DNA of 64,000 nt from Diplonema papillatum (taxonomy: Eukaryota; Euglenozoa; Diplonemea; Diplonemida; Diplonemidae), in contig JAPJBO010000078.1 in assembly GCA_030068145.1 (NCBI GenBank), positions 124,001 to 188,000 of the forward strand, given 5' to 3'. The notes under the pieces were generated by a model. That model made no database searches. It saw nothing but the letters and a program-made list of their open reading frames with translations, and was not told where the DNA came from. Below, one piece after another: positions 1-10,329 of this stretch (positions are counted from its first letter, which is position 1; each line of letters opens with the position of its first letter). A program made the translations under genes and the position numbers.

Positions 1-1141
1 GCCCGCATGACTTTGCTCATGCTAGAACTTCTAGCCTAGAAATCCCAAGATACCCACACCCCGGTCAGTTAAGGGGAGAATCCAAATACGGTACCTGAAT
101 TCTTTCCGTGGTGATGAAGAGCTGTATGATAGCTGATCGGGTCGTAGGTTTGCCGCTTGTGCTGTCTGCAGAGAACGTTCGCACATGATGCGCAGGAAAG
201 AGGACGGGAAAAAAAAAAAAAAAAACAGAACTTTTGCACAAGGAATAGGTGAGTCCAGCGCTTGGTACTTCGTAGCTTCGCTTCTTCGCACCAGTTGGGG
301 TCAGTCGTTTATCGTTTAGCTGGTACTTTGATGTTTCTGCACAACCTGATATGGGGTTTCACATGCCCTCTTACTTGGAAAGACACAAAATGTGATCGCA
401 TGTGAATACAGTTGAAAAACATGCAAGCACACAGTGGTATTCCAAAACAAGCGGTTGCAGTGAAGAAATACCCGAGGGACTGCCTTGTGCTTCCTTCGAA
501 GGGGGCTAGAGGGGGAGAAACAACTACAAAAGTGAGTCATTTTGTTGAACGCTTACGCCTGCCACTGGTACCCAGATTCATCTGTGTTTCGTGTGGGCTA
601 CAGCACATTTACCTCCTTTGATCTTTGGCAGCCTCCTCAAGTATTTTCCCCCAAAGCAGGGTGTTTATACAAAAGATCTTAGTAGTTTCGTGTTCGGGCG
701 GGACTCCGCCCGGGAGGGTGGAACTGCCTGCAGAAACATTCGCTCCAGAAAACACTGCTGCCTGACTTCGAGGGTGCTTGGTGTCCTACTTTTTCTCCTC
801 CGCCCCGGATAGAAACACCGGAGATGCAGCGCCCTTCGCATCAGTATATCTGCGCGAATGTGCCTTGCCGTCGAAAGCTGCACGTTCATCGCGTTGTAGG
901 GTGTCCCGTGAATTTGCATATGGAAAAAGACCAGATTTCGTTCCGCTAACCGCAAACTGGTCTCCTAGGCGAAAGCGCCAAAAACTCGCGTTCTGGCAAC
1001 AAGGCGTTTGCGTCCGGCGAAAAGGAAGGCGAAAATCGTGCCTCGCTAGACGACAAGCTGGCTGGCGTGAGAGAGTTGCTCACCTGCGCTTTGGGACGGC
1101 GCGCGAGGCTTTGTTCCGACTACTAGACGGGGGAGCCACGC
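1..1141. other. Non-coding flank with one dispersed repeat
   Basis: No convincing gene. It holds a short A-tract (about 210-225) and a roughly 200-bp dispersed repeat at 473-680. The open frames in this stretch are short, low in composition bias and interrupted, so they are not called. Confidence 0.6.
473..680 (+). repeat. Dispersed repeat, partner at 28976-29180
   Basis: Starts at GAGGGACTGCCTTGTGCT and runs through GTTGAACGC, CTGTGTTTCGTGTGGGCTA and ACATTTACCTCCTTTGAT. The same string of blocks recurs in the same order at 28976-29180, inside intron 4 of the coiled-coil gene, with scattered substitutions and small indels. A short related piece with GTTGAACGATTACGCCTG is at about 14500. No coding capacity; nature of the element unknown. 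Confidence 0.7.
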
Positions 1142-2752
1142 CTAGCAGATGCAGAATCCTTGAACCACGCTCTTGCCCTTGCCCTCCGCCAGCTCGTCTT
1201 GGATCTCCTCCAGGCTCTTTCCGCAGGTCTCCGGGACCTTCATGAAGAACGGGATGGACACCAAGCTGATTCCCGCGAAGATCATGAAGTACACAAAGTA
1301 GCCCGTGGCTTCTGAAAAGCTGAGGGCTGTGAGCGACACAGCCCCGCTGACGCCGCGGTTGATGAACGTGTTGATGCTCATGCCCTTGGCACGGTAGCGC
1401 AAGGGCAGGATCTCGCTGGCGACCACGAACGGGAAGGGACCCGCCCCGACGGAGAACGACGCCATGAAGCAGCAGAGGAAGACGACGACTGTCCACGAAG
1501 GGAGGTCCAGTCCGAACGACAGCCCCAAGCAACTCAGCGCGACGGTCATCAGTATGGCGCTGAGCACCATGTGGTTTTTCCTGCCGAATCGGTCTACCGT
1601 CAGCATGACGCAGAACTCCGGCAGAAGCTTTGCAGCGCCGACCAGCATGTTGCCCAGGAGTTTTAAATTGTCGCTTTTCAGCCCGGCGTTGTCCAAGAAC
1701 TTGCCGCTGTAGTAGAGCACCGCTTCGGAGCCGGTGATCTGCTGCCAGAACCCAACCCCGTACGCGATGCCGACGATGTGCTTCATGTGGGGGTCCTTCG
1801 GGTTCAGGACTTCCAGCCACGTGGCGCCGTGCGCTTCGTCGAAGTTGCTGCGCTCGATTTGCTCGATTGACTCCCCGACAACTTCGTCAGCGTCGGTGCC
1901 CAAGACCTTCGTGAGCACCACTTCTGCCTCTTCGACTCTTCCTTTCATGACGAGCCATCTCGGTGACTCAGGTAACCTAAGCAGCATCACAGACACGACG
2001 AGAGGAGTGATGGCGCCGACGCCAAGCATCAACCTCCATCTCAAAGAGGAGGGATGGTCTGGCACCGTGTTCTGGATGATGTAACTGACCACGTACCCCA
2101 TCATGATGCCGGCGTTGATCGAGACATCGAACACCGTGGCCAGCTTCCCCCTAACGTCCGGCGGCGTGATCTCGGAGATGTATGTGGGGCCGATGACGAA
2201 GGCGAGTCCGACGCCGACGCCGACGGTGATCCTCCCGGCGAGCAGCACCTCGAAAATAGGGGCCAGCGCCATGGCAGCCGTGCCGACTGCGTACAGCGCG
2301 CAGCAGATGCCGAGGGCCCATTTCCGGCCCAGCGTGTCGGCGATGTATCCGGCCGACAACGCGCCAAACGCGGCGACGACGTTGAGCGAGCCGACCACGA
2401 TCTCGACCGCGAAGTTCGACAGGTTGAAGCTGTCCTGCATCCCGTCCATGGCCCCCGCAATGACGCCCACGTCGTATCCGAGCGTGCTGGCTGTCATCGC
2501 CGCGGTCAGAACGACGACGATGATGTACAGCTGCTCCTTCTTCGTGCGCCCGTCGAGCAGGCGCGACCCTTCGCTCTGGATGTTGCTCCTTTCCGACTGG
2601 CCATGCGTGCTGTTGGTGCGGCAGTGGGCGTACGGCGGAACAGCATCGAAGTAGCTGCCGCGGGTGCTGCTCCGTCGGTTTGGGGGCGGCGAACAAGTGC
2701 TCCCTCGGTTGCTCTCGTAGAGGCTCCCCCGCGTGCTCCCTTCACGGCTCAT
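1142..2752 (-). CDS. MFS sugar transporter (sugar porter family), 536 aa
   Basis: Membrane transporter of the major facilitator superfamily, sugar porter type, expected to move a hexose or polyol across the plasma or an organelle membrane. A polar N-terminal tail (residues 1-72, Ser/Arg-rich) precedes twelve predicted membrane segments. Diagnostic motifs are visible: a GYDVGVIAGAM segment in TM1 (92-102), LGRKWALG after TM2 (141-148), PESPRWL (261-267), WQQITGSEAVLYYS (336-349), DRFGRKNH (387-394), SEILPLRYRAKG (446-457) and PETCGKS (507-513, family PETKG). Where most sugar porters have Asn after QQxxG, this protein and its neighbour at 7101-8588 have Glu, so the substrate may be unusual. Intronless. 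The start ATG follows GGTGAG directly, compatible with trans-splicing. Two broken copies of the 5' end lie upstream. Transporter call is firm; substrate unknown. Confidence 0.95.
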   Translation of the reverse strand: MSREGSTRGSLYESNRGSTCSPPPNRRSSTRGSYFDAVPPYAHCRTNSTHGQSERSNIQSEGSRLLDGRTKKEQLYIIVVVLTAAMTASTLGYDVGVIAGAMDGMQDSFNLSNFAVEIVVGSLNVVAAFGALSAGYIADTLGRKWALGICCALYAVGTAAMALAPIFEVLLAGRITVGVGVGLAFVIGPTYISEITPPDVRGKLATVFDVSINAGIMMGYVVSYIIQNTVPDHPSSLRWRLMLGVGAITPLVVSVMLLRLPESPRWLVMKGRVEEAEVVLTKVLGTDADEVVGESIEQIERSNFDEAHGATWLEVLNPKDPHMKHIVGIAYGVGFWQQITGSEAVLYYSGKFLDNAGLKSDNLKLLGNMLVGAAKLLPEFCVMLTVDRFGRKNHMVLSAILMTVALSCLGLSFGLDLPSWTVVVFLCCFMASFSVGAGPFPFVVASEILPLRYRAKGMSINTFINRGVSGAVSLTALSFSEATGYFVYFMIFAGISLVSIPFFMKVPETCGKSLEEIQDELAEGKGKSVVQGFCIC

Positions 2753-2861
2753 CTCACCGCTTGTTTATTATTTCTTTGGGGGGTTTTTTAGTTGTTGTTG
2801 GTTTTTCTTTGTCTGGAGGTTCGTGATTGCAATTTGTGAGGTTGTGGCACGTGGGTGGGGG

Positions 2862-3199
2862 GACACAGTCTGAGGACAAAGACCCTCGCCTTTTCACTCG
2901 AAGACGGGATGCTGTCCTGCATTCCGTCCACGTCCTTTCCGAGCATGCTGGCCGTCGACGATGATGATGTACAGCTGCTCCTCCTTCATATGCGCCCGTC
3001 CAGCCGGCGCGACCCTTCGCTCTGGATGTTGCTCCTTTCCGACTGGCCATGCGTGCTGTTGGTGCGGCAGTGGGCGTACGGCGGAACAGCGTCGAAGTAG
3101 CTGCCGCGGGAGCTGCTCCGTCGGTTTGGGGGCTGTGAACAAGTGCTCCCTCGGTTGCTCTCGTAGCGGCAACAAACGCGTGCTCCCTTCACGGCTCAT
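2862..3199 (-). pseudogene. Truncated copy (B) of the 5' end of the 1142-2752 transporter
   Basis: Starts with the same MSREGSTR N-terminus and follows the transporter tail, but a frameshift after about residue 8 moves the rest out of frame. The copy ends in the first membrane segment after an internal deletion that joins the GMQDS region to the region before TM1. The flanking non-coding sequence (TTATTATTTCTTTGGGG, then GTTCGTGATTG and GGCACGTGGGTGGGGG) is duplicated too, so the unit includes the 5' untranslated part. No functional product is expected. Confidence 0.85.
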
Positions 3200-3307
3200 C
3201 TCACCGCTTGTTTATTATTTCTTTGGGGTTTTTTTTAGTTGTTGCTGGTTTTTCTTTGTCTGGAGGTTCGTGATTGAGGTTGTGAGGTTGTGGCACGTGG
3301 GTGGGGG

Positions 3308-3850
3308 TCGTTGTATAATGGTCTAGCTTGAAGGGAATTGGAAAGGTTGAAAAAGGTTTTGGGGGTCACCGTCGATTTGTGTTTTTATTTATTTTTCTGA
3401 TTTTATTTTTTTGTGGGGGAATTATTTTTTTCGGGGTTCGCGTAACCCTTCTTTTCCGGAAGATAACGCTATCTTTTCTTTTCTCTCTGGCGCTCTTTTT
3501 CTCTCTATCTCTCTCTTTGGCTAGCAAAGCGACTATTGTGACCGACACCACGATCACACTCGTATTGAATGTGGCCAAGGGCTCCCCACGTTCTACATGT
3601 TGAGCAGGAGTTGCCATGTAGCCCGTACCGGTCTAAGCCTTCATTGTCACTTTCAGAAGTATCCCCGTTGGGACGGGTCTGACGGTCCGTTAGTCATCAG
3701 CGACATCGGGCGGGGAAAAAAAAAAAAAAAAAGGAATCAGAAGAAAGTGGAAAAAGTTGGGTGTGTGGGTGGATAAGCTCGTGGTAGGAAGAAATTGATC
3801 GGAAATAAGTACAAACTACGCTTAGCACAGGGCTAGGCGGGACGTGGCGG
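3308..3850. other. Insertion between transporter fragment copies
   Basis: About 540 bp unlike the flanking duplicated units: T-rich stretches, pyrimidine-rich CTCTCTATCTCTCTC near 3500 and an A-tract of about 16 at 3717-3732. It separates fragment copies B and C and may be an inserted element. No gene seen. Confidence 0.4.
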
Positions 3851-4181
3851 TAACCGCACAGTCTGAGGACAAAGACCCTCCCCTTTTCACTCGAAGACGC
3901 GTATGAAAGGGGATGCTGTCCTGCATTCCGTCCACGAGCATGCTGGCTGTCGACGACGATGATGTACAGCTGCCTCCTTCATATGCGCCCGTCCAGCCGG
4001 CGCGACCCTTCGCTCTGGATGTTGCTCCTTTCCGTCTGGTCATGCGTGCTGTTGGTGCGGCAATGGACGTGCGCGGGCACCCATCGAAGTAGCTGCCGCC
4101 GGTGCTGCTCCGTCGGTTTGGGGGCGGCGAACCTGGTTGCTCTCGTAGAGACTTCCCCGCGTGCTCCCTTCACGGCTCATC
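3851..4181 (-). pseudogene. Truncated copy (C) of the 5' end of the 1142-2752 transporter
   Basis: Second upstream copy of the transporter N-terminus, again with upstream flank (to about 4285). Frameshifts and small deletions break the reading frame after the Ser/Arg tail. It shares with copy B the same junction between the GMQDS part and the sequence before TM1, so B and C descend from one already deleted copy. A still shorter remnant of the unit boundary (TCTAAGGACGAAGACTCC) is at about 4297-4345. Confidence 0.85.
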
Positions 4182-4504
4182 TCGCCGCTTGTTTGTTATT
4201 TCGTTGGGGGGTTTTTAAGTTGTTGCTGGTTTTTCTTTGTCTGGAGGTTCGTGAATGCAGGTTGTGACCCGTGGGTGGGGGGGTGGTAACTACACCGCTG
4301 TCTAAGGACGAAGACTCCACCTTTTCGCTCAAAGACGCGTATGGAAGAGAATGGGCCGGTGAGATTCCTTCCTTCTGCCCCCCTGGGCAAACAGCAGTCG
4401 ACTGACAGCCGGGAGAAGAAGACTCACTGAAGTGGACCGCTCGGAGTGTTTCATGTCGATGCCGGAGAAGCCTTCCTGTGGCAAAAAGTTTCTCGGCTGC
4501 TCTC

Positions 4505-4850
4505 AGAAAGGTGACTCACAACTTCAGGCCCGTCCCTTCAGAAAGGTTGACTCACAGCAAAGCCTCTAAAGGCCAGTCCCTTCAGAAAGGTTGACTCACA
4601 GCAATGCCTCTAAAGGCCAGTCCCTTCAGAAAGGTTGACTCACAGCAAAGCCTCTAAAGGCCAGTCCCTTCAGAAAGGTTGACTCACAGCAAAGCCTCTA
4701 AAGGCCAGTCCCTTCAGAAAGGTTGACTCACAGCAAAGCCTCTAAAGGCCAGTCCCTTCAGAAAGGTTGACTCACAGCAAAGCCTCTAAAGGCCAGTCCC
4801 TTCAGATAAGTTGGTTCACGTCGAGGCCTTCAATGATCGTCTGACTCCTC
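4505..4850. repeat. 44-bp tandem repeat array
   Basis: Six near-identical 44-bp units begin at 4537, 4581, 4625, 4669, 4713 and 4757. Each opens TTCAGAAAGGTTGACTCACA and closes AAAGGCCAGTCCC. A degenerate unit flanks each side (about 4505 and 4801). Only one substitution was seen among the central units (GCAATGCC for GCAAAGCC), so the array is young or homogenised. No coding potential. Confidence 0.95.
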
Positions 4851-6654
4851 GTAAAGTAGCAGACCGTCTCTTGCCAGGCACGGTGGGCCCTACTCTGCAT
4901 ACATATTCTGTGCGCCCGATCACATGAATGCCAAGGGAAAAAAGGGGATGGGGAGAGAGAGAGAGAGTGTGTGTGTGTCAAACAGATGCTTCTAAGGAAC
5001 ATTGTCCGGCGCCCGATTTTGGTTCAGTGTGCACGATCCCCGCGCGATGGCACAGATAAAAACACACAGACACATCTAGGCTACCCCCGTGAGAGCGAGC
5101 GAGCCAATTCGCGCGCGTTGGTCCTGCTCTAATGAGAGAGTGCCAATTTTATCTGGATACCGGATACCTTTTGCCTGCCGCGTTTCCCGGTTGCATGTTT
5201 GTGGCTCGTATGAGCGCCCGGAAATACACTCTTGGGTTGCTTGTTGCGAAAGAATCAGAACAAGTGTATGTGTAGAGCACGGGAAGGAGTTGCTCGACGA
5301 GAAATTGCGGTCGTCTTGACCGATGTGTTCGGAATGCCTCGGGTTGCTCTGACGAGCAACGAAGCCATAGCGACTCTGTTAAGAACATTGCCCGCACCTT
5401 CTTGACTCTGGAAACAATGGAGATTGTCCCCAGGAACTCTGCATTCTAACTTCAAAACCTATTTCGGTGGAACACGTTGCACCAGTGAGGAGGTAGACGA
5501 AGTGTGGTGATGTCCTTCAGTCAAACGGGATGGGATGGACCGGTTTACAGATGGTCTGCGACAGTCTGATGGGCCTTCATCCGGAGAGGAAGACACTGGG
5601 CTTATACACACACTTGGAACACAAGCCCCTGGAAGAACGAGCTTCACAACTCGCAAGGGGAGGTGAAGCACATGTGTAACTTTTGCACAGCGTTTGCGAA
5701 AACGGTGCCACCAGGTCAGGCTAGTCTGGCACGTCCCGTCGGGAAAGAAACGCGTAGGTTTGTTGTGAAAAGAGGTGGGCAACAGTCCCCGGTTGGTCGC
5801 GGTGTGAAACAAAAAAAGAAGTGCGCGTACAGGTTCAACCGGCGCCGCCGCTACTTTTTTTAGCTGCAACAGGCAATGCCCTAAGCAGTTCTCAATTGTC
5901 GCCCAGGTTAACGAAGAACGAAGATACCGTAAGCGCGCTGTCGCAGAAGTAGCCAAAGTTGCCAATGCGATCTTCCGGCAGGTGCAACCTACCGTCGATC
6001 TCGCTTTTCCACTGCTGCTCAGGAGAGAGGGGTACAGAGCAGCAATGGGTACGAGTGTTGCGGTTTGCACAGGTTGAGGATATGATACACGCTGTCAACT
6101 GCGCTGTTTTTGCGCACGAAAGATGCGAGGGAGCGAAGCATGTTCGCGGAAGCTTTTGTTTTGGGGCTCCTTGTTGAAGCAGGTTCTTTTGTGGAGGGGG
6201 CGCTTCGGCGCAGAAGAAGAGGCAGTGGGTGCACGAAGAAGAGGCAGTAGGTGCGCGCGGTGCGAGCAAATCCGCAACGTTGAGCACGCAAATTGTGCGT
6301 CAAGCGGAGAAGAACCCTCTCTCGGTTGTGACGCTTCCGTAAGAAGCGGGCGCATGAAAGGATACCCTGATCGTGATGATCTGATATAGCTGCCGCCCGG
6401 GTGGTGTCGACAGAACCGTCGAACAGGTCCCTTGGCTGGCATAAAACTTGCACGGCGCCAGGACACAGGAAGCCGTGTTGCAATACATGGGAGGCGATGA
6501 GTTCGAGGCCGCTGCGGGATGTGAGGTGGGGGATTAATTCTGTGCCACCGTCGCTCCGACAAACGCTCGCGAAGCAAACCAATGGCTCTGGACGTTTGGC
6601 GGCCAGGCAGGTCCGGATCAGAGGCTCAAAACGCATCGCGGAATGCGGGACGAT
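4851..6654. other. Non-coding interval
   Basis: Holds a GA/GT microsatellite near 4955-4978 and mixed-composition sequence. Several minus-strand frames up to about 280 residues stay open here, but none shows a recognisable domain or transporter-like composition, and they overlap one another. No gene is supported. Confidence 0.5.
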
Positions 6655-7062
6655 GGGCGTATTCATGCCCGGTACCGAGAGAGCAACGCGATGGCAAAGA
6701 CGAACGGCCCTGCTTCGAGTTCGCGAAGGGAGAACGAGGCCATGAAGCATCAGAGGAACAGGATCACCGTCCACGAGGGCAGCCCGAGGCCAAAGGCGGC
6801 GCCCAGCAGCGCGAGGGACACCGTCATCGAGCCCGCGCTGAGGATCATGTGCCACCGCCGGCCCCTCGAATGTATGGAAGACATCACCCAGAACTCGGGA
6901 AGAACCTTCGACAACCCGACCACAGCCTCAGGCTGGTGCTCTTGAGACCCCGCCTCTTCGAGGAAGTTCGTGCGGTAGTAGAGCACCGCTCGGTCCCGGT
7001 GATCTGCTGCCAGAAGCCGATGCCGAAAGCGACTTAAAGACACACGCCGACCGCATGCACAC
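6655..7062 (-). pseudogene. Truncated internal copy of the 7101-8588 transporter
   Basis: Corresponds to the part of the neighbouring transporter from the WQQIT segment through TM10 (parent about 7335-7755). The reading frame still shows EAGS, LSKVLPEFWVMSSI and SRGRRWHMILSAGSM blocks. Small deletions around the Thr-Glu-Ala-Val-Leu-Tyr-Tyr site, the loss of a segment after LLGNM and both missing ends make it non-functional. Similarity to the parent is very high in the middle, so the copy is recent. It lies immediately downstream of the parent gene on the same strand. Confidence 0.9.
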
Positions 7063-7100
7063 CACTCACGACGGTTCAAAAACGCGCGGTGAAAGTGTCT

Positions 7101-8588
7101 TCACAGGAAGCAGAACCCCCGCACCACCGACGACCGGCCGTCGTGCTTCAGCTCCGTTTGGATGCCTTCCAGCGACTTCCCGCAGGTTTCCGGCACCTGG
7201 CGCAGGTAGAACCCGATGGACACGAAGCTGATCGCAGCAAAGCCGAAGAAGTACGCCGCCTCGCCGACTGCCCTCGTGATGGACAGCGCTGTCAGCGCAA
7301 CTGCCCCGCTGACGCCGCGGTTGATGCACGTGTTGATGCTCATCCCCTTCGCTCGGTAGTGCAGGGGCAGGATCTCGCTGGCGATGACGAAGGCGAACGG
7401 GCCGGCGCCGAGGGAGAACGAGGCCATGAAGCAGCAGAGGAACAGGATCACCGTCCACGAGGGCAGCCCGAGGCCGAAGGCGGCGCCCAGCAGCGCGAGG
7501 GACACCGTCATCGAGCCCGCGCTGAGGATCATGTGCCACCGCCGGCCCCTCGAATTGATGGAAGACATCACCCAGAACTCGGGAAGCAGCTTCGACAACC
7601 CGACCAACATGTTCCCCAGGAGCCTCAGGTTGGTGCTCGTGAGACCCGCCTCCTCCAGGAAGTTCGCGCTGTAGTAGAGCACCGCTTCTGTCCCGGTGAT
7701 CTGCTGCCAGAAGCCGATGCCAAACGCGACGCCGACCGCGTGCCGGACGTGCGGCTCCGGCGGGCTGATGACTTCGAGCCACGACGCCGATTCGGCGTCT
7801 ATCTTGTTCTCTTCTTCGATGGCAGCCAGGGACAGCGCGATGGCTTGCTGGTTGCCCTCGTCGATTCCGAGGATCGACGACAGCACTTTTTCGGCGTCAC
7901 GGCGGCGGCCCTTCATGGTCAGCCACCGAGGCGACTCCGGCAGCCGGATCAGCAAGAAAGAAACGACCAACGGGAACACGTTGCCAAACCCGATCATCGC
8001 CCGCCACTTCAACGACTGCGGCGCGTCCGGCAGCGTGTTCTCGAGGACGAAGCTCGCAACGTACCCGGAGAGGATGCCCAGGTTGATGGAGACGTCGAAG
8101 ACAGTGGCGAGCACCCCGCGGAGCTCAGGGGGCGTGATTTCGGAGATGTAGACGGGGCCGATGACAAAGGCGAGGCCGACGCCGACGCCTGTGATGATGC
8201 GGCCTGCGAGGAGGGAAGCGTAATTGGGGGCGCCGGTCATGAGCCCGCCGCCGACGAGGTACAGGAAGCAGCAAATGCCGAGGGACGCTTTGCGGCCGAA
8301 GCGGTCGGCGGTGTTCCCCGCGAACAGGGCGCCGATCGCGGCGACGAAGTTCATGGCCCCGATCACGACTTCGATCTCGAAGTCGGACAGGGCGAAGGTC
8401 TCCTCGAGCCCGTCCATCGCGCCCGCCATCACCCCGACGTCGTACCCGAGCGACGACGCCGTCAGCGCCGCGGTGATGACCACGAACGCGACGTACCGCT
8501 TCCGTTCGGGGGACAGCTCCTCTCCGCCAGCCTCGCCGGAGTACTTTTTCAGCGGCTTCACGGGCTGGAGCGGGTTCAGCTCGTCCAT
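7101..8588 (-). CDS. MFS sugar transporter (sugar porter family), 495 aa
   Basis: Second sugar-porter type MFS transporter, paralogous to 1142-2752. A short polar N-terminus (1-29) is followed by twelve predicted membrane segments. Visible motifs: GYDVGVMAGAM (48-58), RFGRKASLG (96-104), PESPRWL (218-224), WQQITGTEAVLYYS (294-307), SRGRRWH (346-352), SEILPLHYRAKG (404-415) and PETCGKS (466-472). As in its paralogue, Glu replaces the usual Asn after QQxxG, and the C-terminus ends in a Cys-containing GFCFL (paralogue GFCIC), a shared tail that might be lipid-modified. Intronless. The ATG follows GCGAACC. A partial copy lies directly downstream. Family firm, substrate unknown. Confidence 0.95.
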   Translation of the reverse strand: MDELNPLQPVKPLKKYSGEAGGEELSPERKRYVAFVVITAALTASSLGYDVGVMAGAMDGLEETFALSDFEIEVVIGAMNFVAAIGALFAGNTADRFGRKASLGICCFLYLVGGGLMTGAPNYASLLAGRIITGVGVGLAFVIGPVYISEITPPELRGVLATVFDVSINLGILSGYVASFVLENTLPDAPQSLKWRAMIGFGNVFPLVVSFLLIRLPESPRWLTMKGRRRDAEKVLSSILGIDEGNQQAIALSLAAIEEENKIDAESASWLEVISPPEPHVRHAVGVAFGIGFWQQITGTEAVLYYSANFLEEAGLTSTNLRLLGNMLVGLSKLLPEFWVMSSINSRGRRWHMILSAGSMTVSLALLGAAFGLGLPSWTVILFLCCFMASFSLGAGPFAFVIASEILPLHYRAKGMSINTCINRGVSGAVALTALSITRAVGEAAYFFGFAAISFVSIGFYLRQVPETCGKSLEGIQTELKHDGRSSVVRGFCFL

Positions 8589-10329
8589 GGTTCGCTTCCT
8601 TTTTGTGTTTTGTGTTGTGTCTTTCCGACGATCCCGTATGGGCGTGCAGATTGGTGTGTCTTTCGACCTTTGGTTTGGTGAAATTCAGCTTTGTGCGTGC
8701 TTGTGGTGACCAGTGGGGTTCCCAAAAGATGCTAGACTGCTTCTTGTAGTAAGCGGTCGGTTTTTTGAAGTCTCCGTTTGACTTGTGAGGCGGGGGATTC
8801 TTGATACCTGGCCGGCAGGGACATTTCCAGGGGTCCGGCAGGACCTGTCCCAGAATCACGAGGCCAAGGGTTGTGCACTTTTTCCCCGTTCGAGTTTTTT
8901 GCCGGATTGGACCTCCGGGACTGGACCCCTGGAGTCCAATCCCGGAGTTTCACGCTTTAAGTATCCCATGCCCTCCAGGTAAGGGCCTGCTGTACCGTAG
9001 GGAATTAGGAACCAATAGGCATCTCGCGTGGTGACAAGCGCAACGATGACTCCGCTTAGGTCTCGATGGCGTGTGAGCCAGTCGTTGTTGACGGTCGCGT
9101 GCGTGGTGGTGATAGATTGCGCATAGATGTCGGAGAAAGGAGAAAAAAGAAGAGAAAAGAGAGAGAGCGCGACTCCTGACAAACGGATGGAGCGAGACTG
9201 AGAAGATGTGCCCGTATCGAGAGTGGGACAATAAGAAGATGGAGAAGGATGGAAACGCCGTTTCGACACACATAATTATCTTCACCGCACAACTCACTTC
9301 CCCTTCGTTCACTCGCTAAGGAGGGTTGCCGTAAAAGAGAGGGGAGGACTTGCGCTCGTGGGTCGGAGATGATTCCCCTCTCATCATTCCTTTGCTTCGT
9401 GGTACCCGTACGAGGTGTCCTCACCCTCCGCATGATGTGGAAACCCTACGAATAAAGTTCATGGTGCTCATTCCATTTGCAGCGAACTCGCGCCTGATTT
9501 TAGACGAGGGAAGTTTTCCGTCATTCGCTTTTACCCTGATAGCGTCGGTTTTGTCAAGGAGAACTAGCGTGCATTCAAGCTCTCGGGCTACGACGCTCTT
9601 GAGCTTGCCGGCGCCAGTAACACAAGGTGGATACTACCAGCTGGTGTTAAGTGGAATATGTCTGCCGTCATTTGCCCTTTCGAGGAGTTTGCACAGCAAG
9701 CAGGGGGGGCAGCCTTTAGCTGGGCACGACAAGCTCAACTTTCTGGTTTATCAACGTCGTCGTGAACTTGACGAGCAACGGCGTAGTCAGCGACATGTGC
9801 GATCTTTGCCTGCTTGGCACCTGCATCGTCGAACTCGCACGTGTCCCGGCATACGCAGGGTGCGGGATTTTCTCTTCCGGGTCAACAGACCCTCTGTTTC
9901 CAACGGCGAAGAAAACGCCTCGCGTGGGTACTGCAGCCGCGGGGCCCCGGCAGCAGCATATGGGACGATGCCAAAAAGGGGGAGAAGGGGGCGGATTTGA
10001 GCAGAAGCTTCTGGCAAAGTGCGGCCTGAGTAGCCTACAGGGACCTCTCAACCAGAGAAACGGGGTTCTATGCTCAGAAGAAGGCTTGCCGGGTGGCTTG
10101 TGTCACACCCGCTTATCGGGTGTGTATATACACGCGGATTTGGTTGTAGCACACCCACTTTAACCCAGGCTGGACCTCGCCGTGCACTTTGCCAGAGCTC
10201 TGCCCAAACGCCTCCCTCCGCCCATTTTGGCATCCTACCTCCCTACCACATTTTGCGGGGTTTCTGCGCATGATCCTGCCGGCATGGCGCCTGCGCCTGG
10301 CGACTTCAACGCCGCCGGCCGACGCCGGC
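8589..10329. other. Non-coding interval with dispersed repeats
   Basis: Apart from the composite dispersed element at 8618-8795, nothing with coding character. The open frames between 9056 and 10051 overlap on both strands and show no domain. A pyrimidine/purine-biased stretch lies near 9140-9180. Confidence 0.5.
8618..8795 (+). repeat. Composite dispersed element (TTTCCGACGATCCCG unit plus GTCTCCG unit)
   Basis: Begins TTTCCGACGATCCCGTATGG, passes AGATTGGTG, TTTCGACC, GTGCTTGTGGTGA and GGGGTTCCCAAAAG, then ends in a copy of the strand-biased element (AGTAAGCGGTCGG ... GAAGTCTCCGTTTGAC). The first half recurs at 51985-52080, 56636-56822, 60176-60310 and 61378-61430, all on the plus strand. 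At 51985-52145 it is again followed by the GTCTCCG half, which suggests the two halves are parts of one longer element. Confidence 0.75.

Noticed and set aside
2054-2791. Long plus-strand frames opposite the transporters (also 7089-8681, 10843-12225, 17070-18218, 22659-24062)
   Set aside because: Antisense shadows of GC-rich genes whose minus-strand products carry clear motifs.
5459-6855. Minus-strand frames of 203 and 278 residues
   Set aside because: They overlap each other, show no domain, and run into the transporter pseudogene in the wrong frame.
6655-7062. Third functional transporter
   Set aside because: Both ends are missing and the frame is broken relative to the parent at 7101-8588.
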